Shown: positions 1-9,529 of the stretch, one piece after another
How the letters are laid out: each line of letters starts with the position of its first letter
Position numbering within the stretch: the stretch's first letter is position 1
Source of the DNA: Myxococcales bacterium
Lineage (GTDB): Bacteria > Myxococcota > Myxococcia > Myxococcales > Myxococcaceae
Length of the DNA stretch: 64,000 bases
Direction of reading: 5' to 3'
NCBI GenBank assembly: GCA_016191815.1
Contig: JACPVI010000082.1
Span: 35,434-99,433 of the forward strand
The notes under the pieces: generated by a model
The model's database searches: none
The model's input: only the letters and a program-made list of their open reading frames with translations
What the model was told of the DNA's origin: nothing
Translations under genes and position numbers: made by a program

Positions 1-486
1 ATGGTGATGGCGGTGGGGAGGGTGTACGGCCGCGAGCTGAACCTCGAGGAGTCCAAGCACATCCTCATCGAGCTGGCTTCGGTGTGCGGGTTGAGCCTGC
101 TCGCCCAGAAGGGGTTTGCCACCTTGACCAAGCTGCTCCTCCCCGGGCTGGGCGGGGTGCTGGCGGGGCCGTATGCCTTCGCGGTCACCTACGGCATGGG
201 CCGGGTGGCGATGAGGTACTTCCGCGACAAGGAGCACTCGCGCGAAACGCTCAAGAAGGCGTTCAACGACGCCCTCCGGGAGGGCCGGCGCATCTTCTCT
301 CGCGAGAAGGTGGAAGATTTCCGCGAGAAGAAGGGCCGCGAGGTGTCGGACTTCGCCAAGCGAAACTCGGGCGAGCCGCGGTCAGCGCCAAGTGGGCGAA
401 AGAAGCCGGGGCGGCGAAGCGGTTCCCGTCGCTCCGCCGCCCCAAGCCGAGCGGCGCGCGCGAGGGGGGCACGCGCGCTGCTCTAA
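1..486 (+). CDS. DUF697-like protein, 5' end probably outside the window
   Basis: Reads open from the first base, so the true start may lie upstream. Residues about 10-75 hold a hydrophobic helical stretch with two Gly-rich turns (LLPGLGGVLAGPYAF) and an RVAMRYF end. This resembles the C-terminal part of DUF697 proteins, often found next to or fused with small GTPases. The last 60 residues are a low-complexity Arg/Ser/Ala tail that may be poorly conserved or frame-shifted. No GTPase motifs are present in the visible part. Function is not known, and the family assignment rests on overall pattern only. Confidence 0.5.
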   Translation: MVMAVGRVYGRELNLEESKHILIELASVCGLSLLAQKGFATLTKLLLPGLGGVLAGPYAFAVTYGMGRVAMRYFRDKEHSRETLKKAFNDALREGRRIFSREKVEDFREKKGREVSDFAKRNSGEPRSAPSGRKKPGRRSGSRRSAAPSRAARARGARALL

Positions 487-645
487 CCACCCGGAGCCGT
501 CAACACCCCTCCGCGCCGCTTCTTCCCGGCGAGCCGGGATGGGGTTGGTGATTGGCCGGGGAGTTTGTGTAGTCTGCGGCGGACCCAAGGCGGCCCCTCA
601 GGCCGGAAGCGTTCGCGAGGGGCCTCTCAAGGAGCACCGCGTAAG

Positions 646-2484
646 ATGCCGCGCAAACTCTCGCTGAGTCTGATGAGGCTCGCCCTCGTGGCCTGCGCCA
701 CGCTTTCCGCCTGCATCTGCACCCCGCCTCCTCCACCGCCGGACGGAGGGGACTCCGGGGGTGGCGGCGGAGAGGAAGACGCCGGCGACGCGGACTCGGG
801 CATCGACGCCGGGATCCCCGATGCCGGCCCTCCCCCCTGCCGGATCGACGACGACTGCGCCTTCTACGACCAAGGCCTTCGCTGCCAGGAGTCCTCCGGC
901 GAGTGCATTCCTGCCAAGCCGTGCAACGACGACACCAACTGCGACTCCCAGGACCCGGACGACTACTGCTACCACTACGGAATCCAGTGCCGCTGCGTGA
1001 ATGAGACCAACGACGCCGGCCTGGCGGGCGTCTGCCGCAGGCGGCGCAACACCTGTGAGGAGTGCACCGACGACTCCCAGTGCGGCACCTCGGCGGTGTT
1101 CGATCCGCCGGGAAAGTGCCTCCAGCTCCAGGGCGACTCCAGCGGGAAGAAGTACTGCTTCCTCGCGGCGATCGGCTCCTGCGGCTGCGGGATGGTGAAC
1201 CGCAACGGCTATTGCATGCCCCAGAAGAACTGCCAGGAGGTGGGCTGCTCCGAGGACGGCGACTGCCCGGCCGGCTCGGTGTGCAACAAGGCCTCCTGCT
1301 TGTGCGAAGCCCGCTGCCGGTGGGACTTCTCGCTCAAGACCGAGGCGCCCCCGGGCTGCCCGCCCGGGAAGGTGTGCTGGGTGGACCACGCCAATCTGGA
1401 TCCGAGCTCGCTCTTCTACGGCGCCGGGCGGTGCCGGCCTGCGTGCAACAATGATCAGGAGTGCACCGAGACCACCTTGAACCCCTTCGGTGGCCCGAAG
1501 CTCAAGTGCGCCTCGGAGCAGCTCTCCGGCGGCGGCGCCTCGCCCAAGCGGTGCCGCGCCAACGGCGAGTGCATGGACAACCTGGAGTGCCCCGACCAGC
1601 CGCCGGAATCCATCTACCTGGGCTACTGCGACCGGGGCGCCTTCCAGTGCATGACCGACTGCCGGGTGGGGCTCGACCCGATGACCGGCCAGCCTTACAA
1701 GGACTGCCGCTCCAGCTACAAGTGCGTGACTGCGGATGCGGGCAACGAGTGCGTTCAGCAGACCTGCCTCGAGCAGGGTGGAGCGCGCATCGCCTGCCGC
1801 CGAGGACAGTTCTGCTGCGGCGAGGACAAGAACGCCGACGGCACGCCCGACCCCTGCCCGCCGGTCAACCTGCGCGAGCCGGACAACTGCTACGAGGCGC
1901 CGAGCCCGCCGTTCTGCCACACCTGCCAGAGCAACGCCGACTGCGCCAACTACACCGCGCCGAGCTGGCTCACCCCCTGCGCCAACGGCTCGAAGTCGCC
2001 GAGTTGCAGCACGCTCCCCAACATGTGCATGTACGCAGGCGACCGCCCCGACGGCACCCAGGGCGTCAACATCTGCGCGCCCTCCACGTACAACGACACC
2101 ACCAAGGACTCCTGGGGCGTTCCCAAGGACGCCCGCGGGTGCCCGGCCGGCTACTCGGCGGCGGCCATCCGGCCCAAGTTCACCGGCGGGGGAGACCCCG
2201 ACTTCTGCAAGACGAACGCAGACTGCAGCCTCGGAAATGACGGCGGCATCTGCGACAAGGACACCACCGTCACCTTGCAGGACGGTGGCCATCCGCTGGC
2301 TTGCCTGTGCACCAAGCCTGGCCAGCTGGCGGAGTGCCCGAACTCGCCCGATGGCGGCATGACCAGCGTGTGCCGGTTCGGAATCGCGGTGCCCACCGCC
2401 TGCCTGAGGTCGGTGGTCTGTCTGCCGTCGCCCGGGTTGGCCTATCGGGACGCGGGGCCGCCCGAGTACGGCTGCGGGCTGTAG
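646..2484 (+). CDS. Cysteine-rich lipoprotein
   Basis: The ATG at 646 is preferred over an in-frame ATG at 565 because AAGGAG lies 12 bases upstream and because it puts a lipoprotein signal peptide at the start: MPRKLSL, a hydrophobic core and a lipobox-like LSAC. The mature part begins with Pro and Gly/Asp runs, then carries dozens of cysteines in short repeats of the type C-x(4-8)-C, such as DDDC, NDDTNC and CSEDGDC. This layout is typical of myxobacterial surface lipoproteins, in which disulfide-bonded modules project from the outer membrane. No enzymatic motif is visible. The encoded protein is about 612 residues. Function is unknown and a structural or adhesive role is only a guess. Confidence 0.85.
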   Translation: MPRKLSLSLMRLALVACATLSACICTPPPPPPDGGDSGGGGGEEDAGDADSGIDAGIPDAGPPPCRIDDDCAFYDQGLRCQESSGECIPAKPCNDDTNCDSQDPDDYCYHYGIQCRCVNETNDAGLAGVCRRRRNTCEECTDDSQCGTSAVFDPPGKCLQLQGDSSGKKYCFLAAIGSCGCGMVNRNGYCMPQKNCQEVGCSEDGDCPAGSVCNKASCLCEARCRWDFSLKTEAPPGCPPGKVCWVDHANLDPSSLFYGAGRCRPACNNDQECTETTLNPFGGPKLKCASEQLSGGGASPKRCRANGECMDNLECPDQPPESIYLGYCDRGAFQCMTDCRVGLDPMTGQPYKDCRSSYKCVTADAGNECVQQTCLEQGGARIACRRGQFCCGEDKNADGTPDPCPPVNLREPDNCYEAPSPPFCHTCQSNADCANYTAPSWLTPCANGSKSPSCSTLPNMCMYAGDRPDGTQGVNICAPSTYNDTTKDSWGVPKDARGCPAGYSAAAIRPKFTGGGDPDFCKTNADCSLGNDGGICDKDTTVTLQDGGHPLACLCTKPGQLAECPNSPDGGMTSVCRFGIAVPTACLRSVVCLPSPGLAYRDAGPPEYGCGL

Positions 2485-2605
2485 CCGACGTCGCCACTCT
2501 CCCGCGAGCGGGAGCCCTCAGCAGGCCCAGCGAGCACGGTCGCCGGCCTCGCGCAGGCTCCGCGAGGTGGCGGTCAGGCGCCAGCAAGGCTAGTTTTTCG
2601 ATCCG

Positions 2606-2981
2606 ATGAGCGCCGCCGCACGAACGCGAGCTCCGCCGATGGGAGCGCTGCGCCGGAGGATCGCCGGGGCCCTCGCTGGCGACCCGGATTTCCAGCTTGC
2701 GATCCTGTTCGGCTCGGCGGCCACCGGAAGATTGCGCCCAGACAGCGACATCGACATCGCCCTGGGCACGCGGCGAGCGCGGAGCCTGCCCGATCGGCGG
2801 CTTCTTCGCCTCCAGGCGGAGTTGAGCCAAGCAGCGGGTCGGGAGGTCCAGCTCGTGCTCCTCTTTGGAGCTCCGCTCAGCCTGCGGTTCGCGGTGGCGC
2901 GTGACGGGAAGCTCCTTTGGGCGCGAGAGAGAGGTGCGCCGGGCCTTCCTGGAACGGGTGGTGGAGGAAGGAAGTGGTTGA
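2606..2981 (+). pseudogene. MNT-type nucleotidyltransferase antitoxin, frameshifted
   Basis: The N-terminal half is a clear minimal nucleotidyltransferase: G36-S37 followed by D48 and D50 fits the GS-x10-DxD signature, as in MntA antitoxins that adenylylate a HEPN toxin. Near 2922-2933 the reading frame meets a short GA repeat. The original frame then runs on into nonsense to 3052. The +1 frame from 2931 instead reads EVRRAFLERVVEE and stops at 2981, which looks like the expected C-terminus. A two-base contraction or one-base expansion of the GA repeat explains this. The restored stop overlaps the GTG of a HEPN fragment, the usual coupled layout for this toxin-antitoxin type. Confidence 0.65.
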
Positions 2982-3062
2982 TACTGCCGTCCTCGCTCGG
3001 AAACTGGCGAGTGCCAGAGGACATCTCTCGCGGGCCGAGCAACGCCTGCTGAAAACGGCCGG
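2974..3062 (+). pseudogene. HepT-like (HEPN) toxin, 5' fragment only
   Basis: A GTG at 2974, with GGAGGAAG just upstream, opens a frame beginning VVDTAVLARKLASARGHL. This is the typical start of HepT/DUF86 toxins that follow MNT antitoxins. Similarity ends after roughly 28 residues. The downstream sequence to the neighbouring EamA remnant shows no HEPN core and no RNase motif in any frame. I read this as a toxin gene truncated by deletion, leaving the first codons attached to a frameshifted antitoxin. The 8-base overlap with the restored antitoxin frame supports an ancestral operon. Confidence 0.5.
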
Positions 3063-3194
3063 CTCTCCGCCCAGCTCGCCGCCACGTCCGCGCGATGCGG
3101 AGTTTCCTGACACAACTGGCGCGCCGGTACGCAGCCCTCGGCAGCCGATCGAAAGCGCTCCGGGGCGGCCGGAAACGCCGCCGCTCGTGAGCCC

Positions 3195-3681
3195 TCACGC
3201 GCCTCGCCGCTCGTCGGCCACCGCGAGGAGCACTCCCGCGAGCACCACCGCTCCACCCGCGACGCGCAGCGGCCCGGGCACCTCTCCGAGAATGGGCACC
3301 GCCAGCGCGGTGGACATCAAGGGTTCTCCCAGGATGCAAGGCCACCGTCGAGAGGAGCACCACCCACACCGGCTGAGTCGTGACCAGCGCCACCGAGCTG
3401 GCCACCGTCGTCAGCCGCAAGGAGGCGATCCACGTCCCGAAGTGAAGCGCCAGGGAGAACCCCGCGCCCACCAGGAGGAGCCGCTCCCGAGCGCGCAGCG
3501 CCAGAAGCTCCCTTCGCCGCAGCGCGAGCGCCGCCGCTGCCACCGGAATCGACGCCAGCCCCAGCCGCCACGCCGCGACCGAGAGGGCCGGCGCCGCAGC
3601 AAGCCGGATGAAGATGGCCGCCCAGGAAACCGAGAGAACGCCGAGGAAGAGCCCCCCATAGAGCCGGCTCCGCGGCGCCAT
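3195..3681 (-). pseudogene. EamA/DMT-family transporter with internal deletion
   Basis: From 3681 leftward the protein starts MAPRSRLYGG and shows four likely membrane segments up to TTQPVWVVLL (about residue 116), a normal first half of a ten-helix drug/metabolite exporter. The original frame then turns into Arg-rich nonsense. In another frame, from about 3335 to the stop at 3195, the sequence reads ILGEPLMSTALAVPILGEV and ends in a hydrophobic segment plus DERRGA, which is the end of an EamA protein. About 130 residues of the middle are missing and the two ends are out of frame. EamA proteins are internally duplicated, so the deletion may have used the similar LGE motifs of the two halves. 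Confidence 0.7.
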
Positions 3682-3684
3682 CGC

Positions 3685-4785
3685 TCACTCTCCAAAGACC
3701 TGTGGCACGCCGGAGTCCGTCGCCGCGGCTCCCGCATCCGGCGAGGCGGCACCCTCGCCCTCCGAGACGGCGCGGCGAACATCCTGCGCCATCACCCACA
3801 ATAGGAGCCCCAGGAGGAGCAGGAAACCCGCAGTGTGCAGCCAAGCCTCCAGCTTCGGATCCACCCGGCGGCGGCTCACCAACTCGAGCAGCACGAACAC
3901 CGACCGGCCGCCATCCAGCGCCGGCACCGGGAGGAGGTTGAACAGCGCCAGCGCCACCGAGATCGCCACCAGCACCCGCAGGAAGGCGTCCGCGCCGGTG
4001 GACGCCGCCTTTGAAGCCTGCTCGACGATGCCCAGTGGACCGGCCAGCTCCACTCCGGGGCGTCCGCGCAGGAGTCTCCACAGCAATCGCAACCCGTCGG
4101 CCGCCAGCCGATTCACGTGCGCGAACGACTGCGCCGCTCCCTCGCCGAACCCGTGCTCCCGGTAGACGTACTGCTGCCGCAGCCCGAGCCGCCCGACACC
4201 CGAGGGCTCCGGCCGAGGAGTCATAGCGAGCTGGAAGCGCTCGCCGCCGCGCGAGACGGAGAGCACCAGCGGGAGCCCCGGGCTGTCGTTCACCCGCTCC
4301 ACCAGCTCTGACCAGTCGGACAACGGCGCGCCATCGATCGCCTCCACCACGTCCCCCGGCCGGAGCTGGGCGCGCGCCGCCTCGGAGCCAGGCACCACCG
4401 CTCCGATGGTCCTCGGCACCGGCACGTGCGTCCCCGCCCAGAGCAGCGCCGCCATCACCGCCACCGCGAGCAGATAGTTGGCAAGCGAGCCCGCCAGGAG
4501 CACGAGCAGCCGCTGCCACGCCGGCCTCGCGGCGAAGGAGCGCGGATCTTTCCGGTCCAGTCCCTCCTGGTGCGGGTTCATTCCGTGGATCCGAACGAAC
4601 CCGCCCAGTGGCAAAGCCCCCAAGGTGTAGTCGGTCTCGCCCCGGCGGATCCGGAAGAGCGCCGGGCCGAAGCCCACCGAGAAGCGCAGCACCTTGATGC
4701 CGAACACCCGCGCGGCGATGAGGTGGCCCAGCTCGTGGAACGCCACCAGGAGCCCGAGCGCGATGATGGCGTAGACGTAACGCAT
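3685..4785 (-). CDS. rseP: Site-2 intramembrane zinc protease RseP
   Basis: Intramembrane metalloprotease that cleaves membrane-bound anti-sigma factors or other substrates after a first cut. Zinc-binding HELGH is at residues 17-21 in the first membrane segment. The second metal motif NLLPVPALDGG is at 283-293. A PDZ domain lies between them at about 125-205 (VPGSEAARAQLRPGDVV). The length of 366 residues is normal for a single-PDZ member. The C-terminal membrane segment is followed by an acidic Ala/Gly tail. The gene stands next to the EamA remnant and downstream of glpD, both on the same strand, and no bam, dxr or cdsA neighbour is present. Confidence 0.93.
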   Translation of the reverse strand: MRYVYAIIALGLLVAFHELGHLIAARVFGIKVLRFSVGFGPALFRIRRGETDYTLGALPLGGFVRIHGMNPHQEGLDRKDPRSFAARPAWQRLLVLLAGSLANYLLAVAVMAALLWAGTHVPVPRTIGAVVPGSEAARAQLRPGDVVEAIDGAPLSDWSELVERVNDSPGLPLVLSVSRGGERFQLAMTPRPEPSGVGRLGLRQQYVYREHGFGEGAAQSFAHVNRLAADGLRLLWRLLRGRPGVELAGPLGIVEQASKAASTGADAFLRVLVAISVALALFNLLPVPALDGGRSVFVLLELVSRRRVDPKLEAWLHTAGFLLLLGLLLWVMAQDVRRAVSEGEGAASPDAGAAATDSGVPQVFGE

Positions 4786-4803
4786 CGCCCGCAGCTCAGC
4801 GCG

Positions 4804-6459
4804 TCACGCGCGGAATCTTCTGGTGTCCGCCACCACCGCCCGGTAGCGCTCCAGCTCCTCGCGGGTTCGCCCGCCGTCCCACCCGAGCTTCTTCGCCATC
4901 CGCTCGGCCACCGCCGTGGCGGCTGCGAGGCCCTGATCGCGGCCGCGCAAGAGCAGCGGCACCCGCCGCGACAGCACGTCCTCCAGGCTACGGGCCATCT
5001 CCGAGTCCACCGCCTCGTCCACCTCCGCCATCAGGTACGGCAGCTCGGGATCGAGCGGCGATCCGCCGCCGTCCCTCCCCGCCCGCGCCGCCACTCGTTG
5101 GGCGCGCACGCCGTAGACGTTGGAGAGGTGCCGCGCGCCCGCCTCGGAGAGGCCGCGAAGCCTCAGCATCTCCCTCAGCTCCGACAGCTCCTCCTCGCTG
5201 GCGATGCCGTCGGCGCCGGGGAGCCAGCGCTCGGCGGTGGTGCAGGGGGCGCTGCTCCCGAGCTGGCGGGCCACCGCGTCCACCACCTCGGCGGCAATCC
5301 GGCGGTAGGTGGTCAGCTTCCCCCCGGCGATGGTGACGAAGCCCGGCTCTTCGAGGAGGTGGTGCTCGCGGGAGATGTCCGAGGCGTCCACGTCCGGTGC
5401 GCCCGGCGCCAAAAGCGGCCTGAGCCCCGCCCAGGTGGCGAGGACGTCGCCCTCCCCGAGATCCGCCGCGGGGAAGTAGTGGTTGGCCGTCTCCAACAGG
5501 TATTGCACGTCGTCGGAAGTGGCGAACACCTGCTCCGGCGTCCCCTCGTGGAAAGTGTCGGTGGTGCCCAGCACCGTCCTCTGGCCCCAGGGAATCCCGA
5601 ACATCACCCGGTGATCTCTCCGCGCCAGCATCACCACCGCGTGCCGGAGCGGAAGCCGCGCCGCGTCCAGCACCACGTGGACGCCCTTGGTGGGCTTGAG
5701 CAGCCGGGAGCCGCCGGCGAGCGCCCGCAGCTGGTCGGTCCACGGGCCGGTGGCGTTCACCACCACCTTCGCGCGCACCGAGGCGGGCGAGCGCCGGCTG
5801 GCCGGATCGAGATCGGCGACCTCCGCGCCGGCTACCCGGCCGGTGCCGTCCCTCACCAGCTTCTCCAAGCGGGCGTAGTTCACCACCACCGTGCCCAGCG
5901 CCTTGGCGTCGAGGGCGTTCTCCAGGGTGAGCCGCCCGTCGTCGGTGAGGCAGTCGTAGTAGACGATGGCGCCCTTCAACGCCTCGGTGCGCAGCCCCGG
6001 CTCCAGCTCGAGCACCTTGGGGCCGCGGTAGGTGCGGTGCAGCTTGAAGGACTTGAAGCCCGCCATCGCGTCGTACACCCACAGCCCCACGTCCAGCTTG
6101 AGCAGGCCTGGCCGGGACTCCTTGTAGGCGGGGACCAAGAAGGGCAACGGCTGCACCAGGTGCCGAGCCAGCCGCATCAGGAGCGCCCGCTCGTTGGTGC
6201 CTTCGAAGACCAGGCGGAACTGCGCGTGCTCGAGGTAGCGGAGCCCGCCGTGGATCAGCTTGGAGGACTTGGAGGAGGTCCCGGAGGCGAAGTCCGCTTT
6301 CTCCACCAGCGCCACCTTGAAGCCGCGGAGCGCCGCGTCGCGGGCCACTCCGCAGCCGGTGATGCCGCCTCCGATGACGAGCAGGTCGAACTGGGTGGCG
6401 CCGAGGGCGGAGAACGCCCGGTCGCGCTCCAGATCGGGCTTCGGGTCCTGGGTTTCCAC
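4804..6459 (-). CDS. glpD: Aerobic glycerol-3-phosphate dehydrogenase
   Basis: FAD-dependent oxidation of glycerol-3-phosphate to dihydroxyacetone phosphate, passing electrons to the quinone pool at the inner membrane. The FAD-binding GGGITGCG motif is at about residues 30-37, followed by the family hallmark GTSSKSSKLIHGGLRYL. The 551-residue length fits GlpD, and the DAO_C domain occupies about 390-510. The start is GTG at 6459, one base after the stop of the upstream Nudix gene, so the two are probably co-transcribed. No glpK or glpF is nearby. Confidence 0.93.
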   Translation of the reverse strand: METQDPKPDLERDRAFSALGATQFDLLVIGGGITGCGVARDAALRGFKVALVEKADFASGTSSKSSKLIHGGLRYLEHAQFRLVFEGTNERALLMRLARHLVQPLPFLVPAYKESRPGLLKLDVGLWVYDAMAGFKSFKLHRTYRGPKVLELEPGLRTEALKGAIVYYDCLTDDGRLTLENALDAKALGTVVVNYARLEKLVRDGTGRVAGAEVADLDPASRRSPASVRAKVVVNATGPWTDQLRALAGGSRLLKPTKGVHVVLDAARLPLRHAVVMLARRDHRVMFGIPWGQRTVLGTTDTFHEGTPEQVFATSDDVQYLLETANHYFPAADLGEGDVLATWAGLRPLLAPGAPDVDASDISREHHLLEEPGFVTIAGGKLTTYRRIAAEVVDAVARQLGSSAPCTTAERWLPGADGIASEEELSELREMLRLRGLSEAGARHLSNVYGVRAQRVAARAGRDGGGSPLDPELPYLMAEVDEAVDSEMARSLEDVLSRRVPLLLRGRDQGLAAATAVAERMAKKLGWDGGRTREELERYRAVVADTRRFRA

Positions 6460-6460
6460 G

Positions 6461-6883
6461 TCAGATCTTTCGCCGCTTCCCGGTGCGCTTGTAGGTGAGG
6501 TAGTCGGAGAGGATGGTGGAGTGGTCGAAGCACAGCTCCTTTGGAATCTCTCCCAGGGGAAAGGCCCGGGCCTCGGCGGCGTCGTCGGCGCCCTTGGGGG
6601 TGCCCTCGGCCCAGCCGATGTACACCGTGGAGATGGTGTGCTGGCGCGGATCGCGCGTTGGGTCCGAGTAGGTGAAGAACTGCTCGGTCAGGTCGACCGA
6701 GAGCCCGGTCTCTTCTCGCACCTCGCGGACGCAGGCGTCGTGGAGCGCCTCTCCCTCGTCCACGAAGCCGCCCGGGAGCGCCCAGCCCAAGGGCTCCCTC
6801 TTTCGCTTCACGAGGACGATGCGGTCTCCCGGCAGCTCGACGATGCAGTCCACCGTGGGGGTGGGGTTCTTGAACTGGGGCAT
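6461..6883 (-). CDS. Nudix hydrolase
   Basis: A 140-residue pyrophosphohydrolase. The full Nudix box G-x5-E-x7-REVREETGL spans residues 39-61 and provides the metal and diphosphate binding helix. The N-terminal beta strands ([16 protein letters not shown]) fit the fold. The lack of extra domains and the [13 protein letters not shown] segment resemble the ADP-ribose/NADH-type group, but substrate cannot be assigned. It lies directly upstream of glpD with one base between the genes. Confidence 0.85.
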   Translation of the reverse strand: MPQFKNPTPTVDCIVELPGDRIVLVKRKREPLGWALPGGFVDEGEALHDACVREVREETGLSVDLTEQFFTYSDPTRDPRQHTISTVYIGWAEGTPKGADDAAEARAFPLGEIPKELCFDHSTILSDYLTYKRTGKRRKI

Positions 6884-6929
6884 CGCGCAACCGATAACTC
6901 AAAGGCGGCGAAGCGTCTACGATGCAGCC

Positions 6930-7436
6930 ATGTGCCGGGAGCAGGGGCGGGCTTTTGGTGCCGTCGCCCTGGCGGTGACGCTCACCGCCGGCCCAGGTTG
7001 CGGCCGCTCCCACCTGCTTTCCGAGGGGCACTATCAGCTCGCGTTGGACGATTCCTCCGGCTCCGGCGGGGTGGTGCGCGACGATTGCGGCCTGGCTCGC
7101 CACCCGGACGTGCTGGGAGGCGCTGATCTCGACGTCACCGGCGACCGGGTGCGGCTGGACTACTCGCTCTTCGGCATCACCCTGGTGGGCTACTACCTCT
7201 ACGGCGACGACCGCTTCTCGGTGGACGGCAGCGCCGCGAACGTGAGCGCCACGGTGAGCGGGCGAGAGTGCCTGTTGGACCTGGTGACGGTCCACCTGGA
7301 TGCCAAGACATTGGACGCCGAGCACTTCTCCGGAGCGGTGGCGGTGAAGCTCGACTCCCGGAGCGGCCCCGGCTGCGCCTGCGAGCTGTGGATGACCTAC
7401 ACCGCCAGGTGGACCGAGCCCAGCCCTCGGCCCTAG
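6930..7436 (+). CDS. Small secreted protein or lipoprotein
   Basis: The ATG at 6930 gives [20 protein letters not shown] followed by GPGC, a plausible lipoprotein signal peptide. The 168-residue product is rich in beta-strand patterns and contains a few cysteines (DDCGLA, GRECLL, GCACELW). No family was recognised. TACGAT at 6918-6923, right upstream, resembles a -10 element. It diverges from the Nudix-glpD pair with only 46 bases between starts, so the intergenic space must hold both promoters. Confidence 0.7.
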   Translation: MCREQGRAFGAVALAVTLTAGPGCGRSHLLSEGHYQLALDDSSGSGGVVRDDCGLARHPDVLGGADLDVTGDRVRLDYSLFGITLVGYYLYGDDRFSVDGSAANVSATVSGRECLLDLVTVHLDAKTLDAEHFSGAVAVKLDSRSGPGCACELWMTYTARWTEPSPRP

Positions 7437-7521
7437 CCGCCGCTCCACACCCGGCGCAGTTGCCCGCTTGTCGGGAGCGGCTTCCGTCCCTAGAAAGGGT
7501 CGCCAGCCCAAAGGAGGAGCC

Positions 7522-9480
7522 TTGTCCGAGCCAGCGCCGTCGACCGAGATCCACTCCGTCTTGTCCGAGGGGCGCGTCTTCCCGCCGCCCGAAAGCTTCT
7601 CCCGGGCCGCTCACATCCGCAGCCTCGAGGAGTACGGCCGCCTCGCCTTGGAGGCCCGGCGCGACCCCGACGCCTATTGGGGCGCCCGCGCGAGGGAGGA
7701 AATCTTCTGGAAGGAGCCCTTCCGCACCGTCCTGGAGTGGAAGCCGCCCGACGCGCGCTGGTTCATCGAGGGAAAGACGAACCTCTCGTACAACTGCCTC
7801 GACCGTCATCTCTCCACCCGCCGTGCGCAGGTGGCCATACGGTTCGAGGGCGAGCCGGAAGACCGGAGGAACCTCACCTATGGCGAGCTGCACCGGGAGG
7901 TCTGCCGCCTCGCCGGCGGGCTCAAGTCCCTCGGGGTGGGGAAGGGCGACCGGGTGGGCATCTATCTGCCGCAGGTGCCGGAGGCGGCGGTGGCGATGCT
8001 GGCCTGCGCGCGGATCGGCGCGTTGCACTCGGTGGTCTTCGCCGGCTTCTCCGCCGAGGCGCTGCAGGAGCGGATGAAGGACGCGGGCGCCAAGGTGCTC
8101 CTCACCGCGGATGGCGGCTGGCGCAAAGGCCAGGTGGTGCCGCTGCGCAAGAACGCGCTCGAGGCTGCGCGGCAGGTGTCAACCCTGGAGAGGGTGGTGG
8201 TGCTGGGGCGCACCGGCGCGGTTGCCCCGAGCGATCCGAAGGAAGTGAGCTGGGCGTCCTTGGTGAGCGGCCAGCCGGAAAGCCTGGAGCCGGAGTGGGT
8301 GGAGAGCGAGCACCCCTTGTTCATCCTCTACACGTCAGGCTCGACCGGGAAGCCCAAGGGGGTGCTCCACACCACCGGCGGGTACTCGGTGAACGTCTCG
8401 CTCACCACAAGGTGGGTGTTCGATCTCAAGCCGGACGACATCTTCTGGTGCACCGCGGACATCGGCTGGGTGACCGGCCACTCCTACGTGGTGTACGGAC
8501 CCTTGATGAACGGGGGGACCACCGTCCTCTACGAGGGCGCGCCGATGACTCCCGGGCCGGACCGTTTCTGGGACATCGTGGAGCGGCACCGGGTGAATGT
8601 CTTCTACACGGCGCCGACGGCGATCCGATCTTTCATGCGGCTCGGGCGCGAGTGGCCAGATCGGCACGACCTGTCTTCCTTGCGCCTCTTGGGCACGGTC
8701 GGAGAGCCGATCAACCCCGAGGCGTGGATCTGGTACCGGGAAGTCATCGGCGGAGGCCGCTGCCCGGTGGTGGACACCTGGTGGCAGACCGAGACCGGGG
8801 CGATCATGATCACCCCGCTGCCGGGCGCCACTCCGACCAAGCCTGGCTCGGCCACGCTGCCTCTGCCGGGGATCGAAGCCGAGGTGCTCGATCGGCACGG
8901 GCGGCCGGTGCCGCGCGGCCAGGGAGGGCTGCTCTTCGTCGCCCGTCCCTGGCCGTCGATGCTGCGCACCGTGTACGGAGATCCGGAGAGGTATGCCAAG
9001 GCGTACTTTGGCGAGCAGCCGGGCAAGTACTTCACCGGCGACGGCGCGAGGCAGGACGAGGACGGGTACTTCTGGCTGATGGGCAGGGTGGACGACGTGG
9101 TCAACGTGGCTGGCCACCGGCTGGGCACTGCCGAGGTGGAGAGTGCGCTGGTCGCCGACGGTCGGGTCAGCGAGGCGGCGGTGGTGGGAAGGCCGGACGA
9201 GCTGAAGGGCACCGCGCTGGTCGCCTTCGTCACCTTGAAGAAGGGGGTCGAGCCCAAGGGGGAGCTGCGGGCGGAGCTGGCGGAGCACGTGACGAAGCTG
9301 ATCGGCGCAATCGCCCGCCCCGACGAGATCCGCTTCGCCGAGGCGCTGCCCAAGACCCGGTCCGGGAAGATCATGCGGAGGTTGCTCCGCGACGTGGCCT
9401 CGGGCCGGCAGACCACTGGCGACACCACCACGCTCGAGGACCTGGGCGTGCTCGCGGCGCTGCGGGGCGAGGAGGAGTAG
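7522..9480 (+). CDS. acs: Acetyl-CoA synthetase
   Basis: ATP-dependent activation of acetate to acetyl-CoA through acetyl-AMP. The TTG at 7522 is chosen because AAAGGAGG sits 5-12 bases upstream; the product is 652 residues, the normal Acs length. The P-loop-like [11 protein letters not shown] is at 270-280 and the TWWQTETG core follows. [10 protein letters not shown] at about 611-620 contains the lysine that is acetylated to switch the enzyme off in well-studied homologues. The N-terminal acetyl-CoA synthetase domain is present. Together with the ethylmalonyl-CoA pathway operon at 54.6-61 kb, this supports growth on acetate or other C2 units. Confidence 0.95.
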   Translation: MSEPAPSTEIHSVLSEGRVFPPPESFSRAAHIRSLEEYGRLALEARRDPDAYWGARAREEIFWKEPFRTVLEWKPPDARWFIEGKTNLSYNCLDRHLSTRRAQVAIRFEGEPEDRRNLTYGELHREVCRLAGGLKSLGVGKGDRVGIYLPQVPEAAVAMLACARIGALHSVVFAGFSAEALQERMKDAGAKVLLTADGGWRKGQVVPLRKNALEAARQVSTLERVVVLGRTGAVAPSDPKEVSWASLVSGQPESLEPEWVESEHPLFILYTSGSTGKPKGVLHTTGGYSVNVSLTTRWVFDLKPDDIFWCTADIGWVTGHSYVVYGPLMNGGTTVLYEGAPMTPGPDRFWDIVERHRVNVFYTAPTAIRSFMRLGREWPDRHDLSSLRLLGTVGEPINPEAWIWYREVIGGGRCPVVDTWWQTETGAIMITPLPGATPTKPGSATLPLPGIEAEVLDRHGRPVPRGQGGLLFVARPWPSMLRTVYGDPERYAKAYFGEQPGKYFTGDGARQDEDGYFWLMGRVDDVVNVAGHRLGTAEVESALVADGRVSEAAVVGRPDELKGTALVAFVTLKKGVEPKGELRAELAEHVTKLIGAIARPDEIRFAEALPKTRSGKIMRRLLRDVASGRQTTGDTTTLEDLGVLAALRGEEE

Positions 9481-9529
9481 CCGCCGCTCGGGCCGAGCAT
9501 GGTCGGGCCCGCCTGGCTTGGCTGTGGCC

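Noticed and set aside
598..2292. Long antisense frame across the Cys-rich lipoprotein
   Set aside because: Val/Ala/Arg-rich shadow of a GC-rich gene; the plus-strand frame has a signal peptide, lipobox and ribosome-binding site.
3095..3190. 31-codon frame beginning MRSFLTQLARRYAALG between the HEPN and EamA remnants
   Set aside because: No ribosome-binding site, no recognisable family and too short; it may be chance or a scrap of the decayed toxin, but nothing supports either.
4426..6498. 690-residue plus-strand frame across glpD
   Set aside because: Antisense shadow rich in His, Arg and Gln; GlpD on the other strand is unmistakable.
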